Below, in pieces: positions 40,520-49,725 of a DNA stretch of 64,000 nt. The notes under the pieces were generated by a model that did not search any database, was not told the DNA's origin, and saw only the letters and a program-made list of their open reading frames with translations. The DNA lies in assembly GCF_000227115.2 (NCBI RefSeq), contig NC_016479.1, forward strand, positions 1,548,686 to 1,612,685, in the 5' to 3' direction. Each line of letters opens with the position of its first letter. The first letter of the stretch is position 1. The position numbers and the translations under genes are program-made. This DNA comes from Naumovozyma dairenensis CBS 421 (lineage: Eukaryota; Ascomycota; Saccharomycetes; Saccharomycetales; Saccharomycetaceae).

Positions 40520-41167
40520 TCACATACATATTCTGTAACTTGCATAACGACCAGAAGTTTCACTCTTTCTGATAATCTTCACGACTTCACCTCTTTTCAA
40601 ACCCAAATATAATGCAACGGGATCAGCCCTTTGAATTCTTGGTAATTGTGATTCCTTTAATCTATATCTTTTCAACAATTCTTTCTTCTCTTCCTCACTT
40701 AACTTAATATGCTTAGGAACTAATTCATGATGTGTAATATTAACAACTAAAGAAGCTTCATGGAAAGTTTCGATAGTAGCAGGTGGTATAGATGGGACCA
40801 ACTTCATAGCACTCGGAGTGACATTAGTTTGATAGACAAAAATACCTGTTTGGAAATTCTTTTCCTGAATATGTATAACGAAATTTTTCATAGTTTTGAC
40901 ACCAACTGATTCCTCATCGCAAAATTCAGCCCATAGTGAACCCATATCTGGAAATTTTGCTATAGATTCTTCTGTTGGGTTTGATTGGAATGACATCATT
41001 TTACGTTGTGGTCTACCCATTGAATCACAATATTTCGCTTTGAAGTCCTCCAACGATAGGTCAACTTCTTCTTGGGTAATGAAATACCCTCTATCTCTAA
41101 CCATTTCCTTCACGGTTCTAAAAGTTCTCCATAATCTCGAGATATTTCTTTCGTTTTCTTGATCCAT
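40520..41167 (-). CDS. RPB5: RPB5, shared subunit of RNA polymerases I, II and III
   Basis: 215 residues from the ATG at 41165-41167, exactly the S. cerevisiae length; the frame runs 10 codons further up without homology. Rpb5 forms the lower jaw that contacts downstream DNA. The N-terminal jaw domain begins [20 protein letters not shown], and the C-terminal assembly domain, shared with archaeal RpoH, runs from [20 protein letters not shown] to [15 protein letters not shown] and ends [10 protein letters not shown]. Convergent with RIB7 as in S. cerevisiae. Confidence 0.97.
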   Translation of the reverse strand: MDQENERNISRLWRTFRTVKEMVRDRGYFITQEEVDLSLEDFKAKYCDSMGRPQRKMMSFQSNPTEESIAKFPDMGSLWAEFCDEESVGVKTMKNFVIHIQEKNFQTGIFVYQTNVTPSAMKLVPSIPPATIETFHEASLVVNITHHELVPKHIKLSEEEKKELLKRYRLKESQLPRIQRADPVALYLGLKRGEVVKIIRKSETSGRYASYRICM

Positions 41168-42241
41168 TTTTACACTGGTATTATTAAGACTGCACAATTA
41201 GCTACAGGTGGGCTAGTAAACCTTTTAAAGCATAAAATATTCAATATCTCTGAACCTGATGCTTTATTGACTACATACATACATATTGTCTTTATTATTT
41301 TCAAAAGTGAAAAAAAAAATTCAAAAAACTTGAAAAATTTGCGACACGCCGTGAAAAGAGATTTCAAATATTTGAAAAAAGTTGAGCGACGCAAATTAAT
41401 TTGTAAATAATTTATTATAATAATATACTATTACTGTAGTCAACGGCATAATTCCTTGCATTCTATGGAGGAAGCAGGAATACATATAGAGATAATCTAT
41501 TGTATGAGATGAAGATCAATACACTATATTTTGGACACTCTTGGACTAAGCACTACTATATCAACGTACTCAACGTTGAATCTGTGCTAATTCTTCTTGA
41601 TTGTATCTTCTGAGACGGATATTTCTTTTTTTCTGTTACTTATATAATAATTAGTTGGCTTGTGACAGTGTTTTACTTCTTTTCATTAAGTGCAATATAA
41701 GGTCAGAGATGCAATTTTGGCTTTGTATTTTGAATTTATGAATCTTAAAGGTAAGCTTTACACTCGCCAATTGAGCGTCTTTTTTCTATAGAAAATGCGT
41801 TGCAATGTATGGATCCGACAGCTCTTACAATATCACATAAGTACTCCGATGGTATCGCCAAAATATCTTATCACAAAAAATAGAATCACCATGTTTTGCT
41901 GCAGAGTGAATGCATTAAAGGTATACCTGGTTACAATCTTTCTAACAGCAACAGGGGGAGAGTAGGGATGCACCATGTAGCTCTTCAGCATACCTAAAGG
42001 ATACGAGTTTTAGGTAGGTACCTTCTCATACGCAAACAGAATACATCTTGGATCTCCGCAAGGATGTCATATTGCTCATAGAGCTTACATGATAATCGAT
42101 ACACGACATAATCCCTGTCCTATGATTATGAAAAGAAAAGTCTTTTCAATGACAACTATTCACAATAATATCCAAATTCAGTTGCTTCACCACAAATATT
42201 TTCCCTAGGGCGGTTTTTTATCCATTCTAACAAGCTTGATC
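41168..42241. other. RPB5 promoter / SPP381 3' flank, rearrangement junction
   Basis: 1,074 bp without a convincing gene. Near the RPB5 side is an A-rich stretch with TTGAAAAATTTG (about 41330), similar to an RRPE. In S. cerevisiae RPB5 is not next to SPP381 in this orientation, so a breakpoint lies here. Confidence 0.5.
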
Positions 42242-42781
42242 TCATTTAGAGTTTAGCATCTTATTTGTCTCATATTCTTCTAACTCTAGTTGTTTAGCTA
42301 TCAGCTTTTCTCTATGCCTTTGAATCCTCTCATTACGTCTCACGATCCAAAGTTCCTTTTCACCTTCGGGGTCAATTGAATCATCATCATTCAAGAGCAA
42401 TGTTCTTCTCAAAATATCTTGGTCTGTACTATAATTTGAATCCACAATTAATTTCATTCGGTTTTGGGTATCAAGTAATCTATTAGCTGCTTCTGCTCTT
42501 TCCTTCAAAAGTTTTGCTTTTGATGTACCATCGTCAATCTTCAATTTTTTGTTTCCATTAGACTTTTTAGTATCTTCTTCATCACCTTTACGACTGCTCT
42601 TGCGATTTAAGAATACCGGTCTATGTAACACTATTTCGTCATCACTGCTATCACTTTCCTCAGAACTGCTGGTTTCAGAACTACTGGAGATGTTTTCAAG
42701 TTCAGAAGCTACCTTTTCCTGTTGTACAGATTTTGTAGGCAAAGTCGTCCTAGACCCAGTAGCGTCATTATTTGAAGACAT
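42242..42781 (-). CDS. SPP381: SPP381, U4/U6.U5 tri-snRNP splicing factor (short form)
   Basis: 179 residues, against about 291 in S. cerevisiae. It is an MFAP1-like splicing protein that works with Prp38. The N-terminal half is acidic and Ser-rich (SSSSETSSSEESDSSDDE); the match to Spp381 lies in RPVFLNRKSS, then NRMKLIVDSNYSTDQDILRR, LLLNDDDSIDPEGEKELW and RNERIQRHREKLIAKQ, ending EEYETNKMLNSK. The stop follows just after the conserved EEYE, so the Lys-rich C-terminal 110 residues of the S. cerevisiae protein are missing; I see no continuation in other frames. Synteny (next to APD1) supports the assignment. Confidence 0.85.
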   Translation of the reverse strand: MSSNNDATGSRTTLPTKSVQQEKVASELENISSSSETSSSEESDSSDDEIVLHRPVFLNRKSSRKGDEEDTKKSNGNKKLKIDDGTSKAKLLKERAEAANRLLDTQNRMKLIVDSNYSTDQDILRRTLLLNDDDSIDPEGEKELWIVRRNERIQRHREKLIAKQLELEEYETNKMLNSK

Positions 42782-43112
42782 TATCGGTCGTTTTAGATGT
42801 ATTACAAAGCTTCGTTTCTTTGATTTATATATTGCTATAGGGCATCCGTCTTTAAAGGTCGATGTCTTTTTCTTTAAAGAAAATTATGATGTTACATAAC
42901 GTAGCGTTAGAAACATTTGTGAAAAAATTATTATATTCTATGTACATAAGATTAACGTGACGGCACACAATATTTTGTGTCTACTTGGAGTAATATTAAC
43001 ATTCAAAACTTTCTAATTCAGAATTAGTTTCCGTACGTATTTATATCGTCCAAAGTTATGACACTTTATCAGTGGTGTTATATAAATAATAAATAATAAT
43101 TAACGCGTTAGA
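42782..43112. other. SPP381 promoter / APD1 3' flank
   Basis: 331 bp, no gene and no motif I would defend. Confidence 0.5.
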
Positions 43113-44084
43113 TTACCATGCTTCATATTTCCTTATACACCTCACTTTATCTGGCAAGGGTAATGTAGCAACGTCTGGAACTAAAACATTTTCTATAATG
43201 GTGCCAACATTTTTTGGGGTAATTCGTCCTAACCAAATAAGAGTATGTTCCCTTTTCAAATATATTTGCACATTTCCCGCATATTTGTGACCTCCAACAT
43301 GGTTAATGAACGCAATATTTACACCGTCAGGTCTGAAATCAGAATTATCTCTATATAATCCATGTGGACGAAGTAGTTTTTCAAATGTTTTACACAGATA
43401 TGGAGCTGTCACTCCACATCTTTTATCTCTGGTTGTATGTGAACATATAAAGACAAATGCCTTTTCTCTAGCTAATGACAAATACTCTCTTTCCCTTAAC
43501 AATTGATCTCTATCAATATCATGCTTCAATAATTTTGGAACCAAATCATCAAGAACATCATTAACATTTTCAGACCTCAAATCTTTAATCCAAACGAAGA
43601 ATGGTAGCACCAAGACATTATTCTTGGTTCCTTTCATAACTTCAATATCCATAATATTTTTAGGTAATGAAGTGACACTACAAGTTAAAGTTTGACCTTC
43701 ACCAACATTAGAATATTCATCCATATGATCGTTACACCATTTATTAATTTTATATTGAACAGAATCCTCCTTTTCATTACAAGCATCGAATTGCCAATCA
43801 ATTTGAGAAGTGGGTACAATGAAATGGATCTTGGGAGTCTTGGATGTATTTAATAATGGAGTCTCTTTATCAATTTTCAATTTTTGAAAGATTTCTTCTC
43901 CTCTTTTCACATCTTCATCATCAGAATGACAACCTCCTGAACAGACTGAGTCATCGTCAGACACTGGATCGTGTATACCAATTGGCGTTGTCGTGACAGG
44001 TATGTGCTTTTCTATTTCAGTCAGTGCTTCTTGGTCAATGGCATTGGCATCTTTGTTTCCCTTGAATAGACCTAATACATTCAT
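43113..44084 (-). CDS. APD1: APD1, thioredoxin-like [2Fe-2S] protein
   Basis: 323 residues (S. cerevisiae 316), sucrase/ferredoxin-like family. The C-terminal thioredoxin-like ferredoxin domain carries the cluster ligands: Cys214 and Cys223 in CSHTTRDKRC (C-x8-C) and His262 and His266 in HVGGH (H-x3-H), the unusual Cys2-His2 set established for S. cerevisiae Apd1. The family is linked to redox stress and to growth on pro-drugs such as hydroxyurea or gallobenzophenone derivatives; the physiological reaction is not settled. The protein ends in a Trp (RKYEAW), also typical of the family. Confidence 0.94.
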   Translation of the reverse strand: MNVLGLFKGNKDANAIDQEALTEIEKHIPVTTTPIGIHDPVSDDDSVCSGGCHSDDEDVKRGEEIFQKLKIDKETPLLNTSKTPKIHFIVPTSQIDWQFDACNEKEDSVQYKINKWCNDHMDEYSNVGEGQTLTCSVTSLPKNIMDIEVMKGTKNNVLVLPFFVWIKDLRSENVNDVLDDLVPKLLKHDIDRDQLLREREYLSLAREKAFVFICSHTTRDKRCGVTAPYLCKTFEKLLRPHGLYRDNSDFRPDGVNIAFINHVGGHKYAGNVQIYLKREHTLIWLGRITPKNVGTIIENVLVPDVATLPLPDKVRCIRKYEAW

Positions 44085-44594
44085 TTTTTCCCTCCTCTGT
44101 TATAAATTTTAACTCGGTTTCAGCAAGCTAGTTAAAGGAATAAGCTCAAGGAGGCACAATATATTTGAAGTTTACCTTCTTCAGAATCTTATTCTTATAC
44201 AGTAAAAAGATCAGGTATATTAACTGTCTTTCAAAATATCAGGAAAATGCACCCCGTTTCCAAACTTGTATAGAATCAATTCTACGAACGAAGCAAACGA
44301 AAACGAAAATAAGAAGGGTTCTATTTTGCCAAGAATAACAGATCAAGCTTTGTACGAATGAATGAACTATCGGACAACAATACCTGCAGGTTAATTTATG
44401 ATTAGTGTTTTGATGCTCTTGGCAATTAACGTCAATTTCCTATTAGTTCACCAATAACTAACTGATTGATATATTAAGGAGAGCGACCCGCACGGAATTT
44501 ACGGGTATCCTATGGAATTTTTATTACCGGAAATAATCAACCGGTGTTAGGATTTAGGAGATGAGCTTATTAGGTCAAATTGCAAACATGTCAC

Positions 44595-44617
44595 CAATAC
44601 CCTAAATTAGGGTATTG
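44595..44617. promoter_or_regulatory. CCCTAA/TTAGGG palindrome upstream of TBS1
   Basis: Perfect arms CAATACCCTAA and TTAGGGTATTG flank one A. Each arm holds a Tbf1-type CCCTAA core. About 240 bp before the TBS1 start. Confidence 0.6.
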
Positions 44618-44678
44618 AATAGGACCCAAACCCTACTTTCGTAGATCTGAACATAAATCACTATTTTAATTCATTCTA

Positions 44679-44700
44679 CAATATTCAAATTTGAATATTG
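44679..44700. promoter_or_regulatory. 22-bp perfect palindrome upstream of TBS1
   Basis: Arms CAATATTCAAA and TTTGAATATTG meet without a spacer, about 155 bp before the TBS1 ATG. Such a dyad suits a dimeric regulator or a cruciform; no known yeast factor site is recognised. Confidence 0.6.
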
Positions 44701-44854
44701 GGTGAAGATTAGATTCTGAAGTAGAATAGGTTTATGCTTTTTGATTCATTACTAACCCCAAGTACCACTTCCAGGTCCGACCAGGTTAAATTTATCTTGC
44801 TTTCGACTTTAGCGATATACCTCTTTCCGGTGCCTCGTCTCTCAGGAAATACGA

Positions 44855-47791
44855 ATGGATCAACGGATGCATGCACAGGCTTTCGCTGGCTTCGAACAGA
44901 CTACTCAGGAACCACAATCCTGGTCACAACCACAACGACATGCTATGGGCAATGGACACGGAAATGTACCTGTTATGCCTTCACCTATTCCAAACATAGC
45001 AATGCATACTGGTAACTTCAATAATGACATTCCTTATGGGCAAACTAGCAGAGTAATACCAGGCACGGGCTTCACTTCCTTAAACATGACTCCTTCTCAC
45101 TTTCCCTTACAGAACACCAATCAACAGCAATTGCCATTACCATTAGTTAATGACATAGACAGAAATATTGCACCATCATTTCGTTTTGGTTCCATTTCAC
45201 CAACATCTTTTATCTCAAATAATAACAATAGTAGTAATAGTAGCACAGCCACTACTACCAATAATACAAATACTCCCTCATCACCATTTGGGTTCCCTAA
45301 AAAGAGAGGAACAAGAGCTTGTGATTACTGTAGGAAAAGGAAAATAAAGTGTTCCGCCGTTGACCCCAAAACAAAGAAATGTCCCAACTGTGATAAAAAC
45401 AATATGAAATGTACTTTCAAATTCCACATGGAATTAGAAAAGAAGAAGAGGTTAAAAGATGCTGAATTCTACGATGACGGTACAATAGATTTTTCAGATC
45501 AAGGAATAGAGTCATTCTCATCAATGATGATGACGAATGACCAAATTGGACACTTACTGGATGAACTGAAAGAGTATAGGAGGAAAAATGAACAAAGTAA
45601 TGCAGCTGTTGATATGCTGGATAGGAAACTTCACATATTTAAAACATATTCGACGAAAATAAGATCCGCATTCCAAGACTATGTAAAGAAGAACCATGAG
45701 ACAGAAAGTGTAGACAGAAAACATTTACTCCTACCTAAAAGGAAAAGATATTCCACTAAGGTATTATCAACTAGATACGTATATTTAGTTAAGGGGAAAC
45801 TGCAACCATCAATGAATAAAGATGAGTTCTTTCTACCTATAACGAAACTTTTTGATATGACGTCCAAATGGTACGTTTTACAGTTGAAAAAATTTATTGA
45901 TTACTCAAGATTTTGCCCACATGATGATGATACTGGTATACAGTTGGTATTCCCACTTCCAGAAAAGGCAAAAACAATACGGCTGTTGGAATATTTATCT
46001 TCTTCATCATTGTACTTACCAATACTGTCCATCAATTCAGATAAGTGTAAATCACTTATTGAGAAGTATTATAATTTCGAGGAATCAAATCTTACTATTG
46101 AAGAATCATTTCTCCTAAACGTTTGTTTATGCAACGGTGTTACTGCTGCAAGAGAAGTATCTTCCACGGAATGTTATCGGTTGAGAAAAGATAATAATTG
46201 CCCTTTAAAGGATGAAGTATTTCGAATTGAAACTCAATGTTTTTTAAACGCGATATCTTACTATCATCAATATTACAGTTGTTCATATAATTCGATTTCC
46301 ATGCAATCTCTTAGATCACTCTTAATGTTTGTGGAATATATACGAATTAATATGAGTTTTGAATTGGCAGCCCCATTTTTATTTACGGCGATCAATATAG
46401 CTGTTCGATTGGGTCTCAATTCAGAATCTTATTATAAAAATATGAATTTAGAATCGTTCCAAGAGGCCAGAATGCTATGGGATTATTGTCGTAGACTGGA
46501 CAATTTATTCGCATTCGCTTTAACTAAGAATCCTGTCATTGGACATGATTGGTTCAATATTTCAGATGAAGAATATTACCTCAAAATATTCAAAATCATA
46601 TCATCTCATTCTTCATCCTCCGCATCAAAAAGAGCACTCGAGGTAACCGCTAAGGACGATGATGATGATGATGATGGAACTCAAATAACACAACTGATTA
46701 AAATCATTGCTAATGACCCGAGTAATGTTTCTATAGTCTTAGATTATTATATGTCAAGGCTTATAGAGATAGAATCGAACATAAACAAAGTTTGTTTTGC
46801 CTTAAAAAGTTGTCATAATAAACCATTTGATGAAATTTTGGATAATGTTTGTAAATTGAACGACGATCTTAAGCAATGGCAAGAAAATTTACATCCATAT
46901 ATGAAAATTGAATGTTACGAGAAATATTTGTCATTATTGTTCTCACAAGAATCGTTAACGGATACTACGAAAGCGTTTGAATTTACTAGTTGTTACGTTT
47001 TAAGATGTAACTTCCAATTACTATATCTGAAAATAATTTTAGGTTCATTTGCTGTTAATTTTTTAAATGATAATAAAAATCTGTTTGAGCATTCGCTAGG
47101 TTATAATATTCCTGAATTTCTTCAAAAAGCTACAGATTCCATTAAGGATTCTAGCATAGAAATGTTGAGATTATTCTTAAAGACCGATTTTCAAACATAC
47201 ATTTACAGAGAGATATTATATTATCTACTTACTGGGATATTTTCACTATTGTTCCATGCTATCAAAAATATAGACGATCCTGACAAATTAGATATAGTAT
47301 ATGTAATTGAATTGTTGGAGAAATGCCATGTCCATCTTCTTGGAGAAGGAGAGGAACTTTTAGAGTGTCGCAACATAAATTGGACTACAGCTTTGGCATT
47401 TTTCACGTTTCTGATGAATCTCGTTAGCAGTTATTTCACCGAAAAAAATCCTCAATTCAATAATGTATTCAATTACAATAGTAATTACTATTCAACCTTT
47501 TTAGAGAAATTAATTAATATCTGCAATAATATTGGAATGGAGAACTCCCAGATCCTATCCAAATGTTTGAAACCCAAGAATGCGAATGATGACGAGAGAA
47601 AACTTGATATCTTTAAAGACATACAAAATTCAACATTACCTGATTTCAAGAAGTACCTTTCGGCAGATGATACACCGCAAAAACAGGAATATGGTTATAG
47701 ATTTTTGGATAGTACGTTCTTTTACGATCGTGATTTCAAACTTCAAGATTTGTTACAAAAAAACGATTACCATTATGCAAATCTTATATGA
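44855..47791 (+). CDS. TBS1: TBS1-type Zn(II)2Cys6 transcription factor
   Basis: 978 residues (S. cerevisiae Tbs1 1,094; its WGD twin Hal9 1,030). After a Gln/Asn/Ser-rich N-terminus the zinc cluster is at residues 156-186: Cys156, 159, 166, 176, 179 and 186, in CDYCRKRKIKC...CPNCDKNNMKC, with spacing 2-6-9-2-6. A coiled-coil-like linker follows and then the fungal transcription-factor middle homology region (FELAAPFLFTAINIAVRLGL and ARMLWDYCRRLDNLFA near residues 505-555). A short acidic run DDDDDD is near residue 605. Position beside APD1 and ARA1 supports TBS1 over HAL9. TBS1 mutants are thiabendazole-sensitive; target genes are poorly known. Confidence 0.85.
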   Translation: MDQRMHAQAFAGFEQTTQEPQSWSQPQRHAMGNGHGNVPVMPSPIPNIAMHTGNFNNDIPYGQTSRVIPGTGFTSLNMTPSHFPLQNTNQQQLPLPLVNDIDRNIAPSFRFGSISPTSFISNNNNSSNSSTATTTNNTNTPSSPFGFPKKRGTRACDYCRKRKIKCSAVDPKTKKCPNCDKNNMKCTFKFHMELEKKKRLKDAEFYDDGTIDFSDQGIESFSSMMMTNDQIGHLLDELKEYRRKNEQSNAAVDMLDRKLHIFKTYSTKIRSAFQDYVKKNHETESVDRKHLLLPKRKRYSTKVLSTRYVYLVKGKLQPSMNKDEFFLPITKLFDMTSKWYVLQLKKFIDYSRFCPHDDDTGIQLVFPLPEKAKTIRLLEYLSSSSLYLPILSINSDKCKSLIEKYYNFEESNLTIEESFLLNVCLCNGVTAAREVSSTECYRLRKDNNCPLKDEVFRIETQCFLNAISYYHQYYSCSYNSISMQSLRSLLMFVEYIRINMSFELAAPFLFTAINIAVRLGLNSESYYKNMNLESFQEARMLWDYCRRLDNLFAFALTKNPVIGHDWFNISDEEYYLKIFKIISSHSSSSASKRALEVTAKDDDDDDDGTQITQLIKIIANDPSNVSIVLDYYMSRLIEIESNINKVCFALKSCHNKPFDEILDNVCKLNDDLKQWQENLHPYMKIECYEKYLSLLFSQESLTDTTKAFEFTSCYVLRCNFQLLYLKIILGSFAVNFLNDNKNLFEHSLGYNIPEFLQKATDSIKDSSIEMLRLFLKTDFQTYIYREILYYLLTGIFSLLFHAIKNIDDPDKLDIVYVIELLEKCHVHLLGEGEELLECRNINWTTALAFFTFLMNLVSSYFTEKNPQFNNVFNYNSNYYSTFLEKLINICNNIGMENSQILSKCLKPKNANDDERKLDIFKDIQNSTLPDFKKYLSADDTPQKQEYGYRFLDSTFFYDRDFKLQDLLQKNDYHYANLI

Positions 47792-47946
47792 AAGCTACTG
47801 ATAGAGACCGTCCAAAGAGACATCGACGTGATATACGAGTAAAATTTTCCCCTTACTCCATACATATGAATACCATCATTGATAGATCGCCATATTGAGC
47901 TAAATATGTACATATATATATATATTCTATACTCAATATTAATCTT

Positions 47947-48909
47947 TTACTTTGTGCCGGTAAAGCCTGGGATTTCCGAAGTAAAGAATTCGTCTATGAA
48001 TCTGTTTGGTTCATCGATACCTACTTGATCTAATTTACTTAAGTCATCATCTGTTAATTTTGCAAAGGAAACGTTTGCTGCAATTCTTTTTGGATTCAAG
48101 GATCTTGGAAGAACCACGTTACCCTTTGAGATATGGTATGAAGTTAAGATATCAGCTGGTTCCACTTTATATTTTTTAGCTAAATCTTGTACACTTTTGA
48201 TCTTCAAATTTGGAGCGCCATCTGAACCTAGGGGAGAGTATGCAGTCAACAAGATAGCATGATCATGACAGAACTTGTTTAGTTCTAATTGAGGAAGATG
48301 AGGATGTACCTCAACTTGATTAATGGCAGGAGTAACTTTACATTCTTTAAATAATCTTTCCAAATATTCAATTGGATAATTTGAAACACCGATGGCCCTC
48401 ACGCGGTTATCCTTTGGATCCAAATAAATTTTCTCCAAGGCCTTGTAGGTAAATAACCAGTCTGCATCTTTTTCAAACAATGCATTACCATCTTTATCCC
48501 TTGGTAAACCAATGATATTTCCCTGGGAATTTTCAACCTTTTGGAAACAAACTGGCCAATGTTGTAAAACCAAATCAACATAATCAATTCCTAAATCTTT
48601 CAAAGATTGGTCGATAGAATCACTTGGATTATTCCAAAATGTCGGCCAAACCTTAGTTGTAATAAATAATTCTTCTCTCTTAATTTCAGCACTTTCAAAC
48701 AATTCCTTTAAAGCTTGACCAATGTATGGTTCCGTTTTATAAAAATATGCAGTATCAATGTGCCTATAACCAGCTCTTATGGCAGCTTTGACAGCTTCCT
48801 TAGTTTCAGGATATCTATCCTTAGGAGACGCAGTACCCAACCCAATTGCTGGTATTCTTGTACCGTTGTTTAAATTGAAGTAGATTTCAGTGGAAGTTGG
48901 ATGGGTCAT
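47947..48909 (-). CDS. ARA1: ARA1, NADP-dependent D-arabinose dehydrogenase (aldo-keto reductase)
   Basis: 320 residues; S. cerevisiae Ara1 is 344 and has about 15-20 more residues at the N-terminus. The aldo-keto reductase tetrad is visible: Asp and Tyr in [14 protein letters not shown], Lys in FITTKVWP, His in [10 protein letters not shown]. The NADP-binding end has [17 protein letters not shown]. It matches Ara1 ([45 protein letters not shown]) better than Gcy1 or Ypr1, and synteny agrees. Substrates are dicarbonyls and pentoses such as D-arabinose. Convergent with TBS1 over 155 bp. Confidence 0.94.
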   Translation of the reverse strand: MTHPTSTEIYFNLNNGTRIPAIGLGTASPKDRYPETKEAVKAAIRAGYRHIDTAYFYKTEPYIGQALKELFESAEIKREELFITTKVWPTFWNNPSDSIDQSLKDLGIDYVDLVLQHWPVCFQKVENSQGNIIGLPRDKDGNALFEKDADWLFTYKALEKIYLDPKDNRVRAIGVSNYPIEYLERLFKECKVTPAINQVEVHPHLPQLELNKFCHDHAILLTAYSPLGSDGAPNLKIKSVQDLAKKYKVEPADILTSYHISKGNVVLPRSLNPKRIAANVSFAKLTDDDLSKLDQVGIDEPNRFIDEFFTSEIPGFTGTK

Positions 48910-49725
48910 TATGTGGATGTCCTATTAATTATTTGTTTGTCATCACAATGGCCATCTAAGGAAGGGTGAAAGTTGTACGTAGAGAATAAAAAGCCATTGT
49001 TGCCTTTATATACAATTATTTTATTTCAACATCCGAAACCAGAATACTTACGTATTTAATTTTTCAGAGGACATACGTACCATCTCGAGAAAACCCCTTT
49101 TTTCTTCTTTTTCCCTTCTTGTGCGGCTTCTTTTTAGCATTTGTCCTTGTTATTGTTTTCCTATATTAAATGTCAAATGCGGAGTATCTTTTAGACATAA
49201 TTTTACATTGGTGCGGAGCGGATATACAAGGAGCCGCACGGAGAAGAGGGGCGAACAACAGAGATTATGTAAAAACAAATTAATCCCGTTAAAGAAAGTT
49301 AACCTACTAAAATTGATGAATCTATTCTATAGGTTCTGTAGCAATGAACTTGAACTTAGAGTATGTCTTATACGGTATAACTTATACCTCCTTGACCAAT
49401 ACTTGATTAAAGGTTAGGTACATACCGTCATTGTATCGCCTATGTCATAGCATGTCTCCCCAAAAAAAATACAAGTTTCAAGTAACCAACAACTAACTAT
49501 ACTACTGTGCTATGTCGTCTGCTTCAAGAACTGTAACTATTTACATAACGCCCTTTTGATGAAGTAATGCAATTAATCTATATTGTCTATAGGTTGTAAC
49601 AAACTGTGGTACTTCTTTTCTTATTTTTAATGCTTTTTTTATAAAAATTTCACGAGTATCCTCCTTACGTAATTTAGCTAAGTATACAAACTCTATTCAA
49701 AACCGAAAAAAAAGTACCCTTTCCC
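48910..49725. other. ARA1 promoter / YSW1 3' flank
   Basis: 816 bp. No credible gene (a 98-codon frame at 49121-49417 has no coding features). An AAACCCCTTTT stretch near 49093 holds a stress-response CCCCT core about 185 bp from the ARA1 start. Confidence 0.5.

Larger units (their letters stand above)
44085..44854. other. Divergent APD1-TBS1 promoter with palindromes
   Basis: 770 bp without a gene. On the TBS1 side it has a CCCTAA/TTAGGG palindrome (44595-44617), a second 22-bp palindrome (44679-44700) and a Yap1-type TTACTAA (44749-44755). CCGG-N10-CCGG lies at about 44527-44544. Confidence 0.6.

Noticed and set aside
49121..49417. 98-codon + frame between ARA1 and YSW1
   Set aside because: Lies in the ARA1 promoter, no similarity, random composition.
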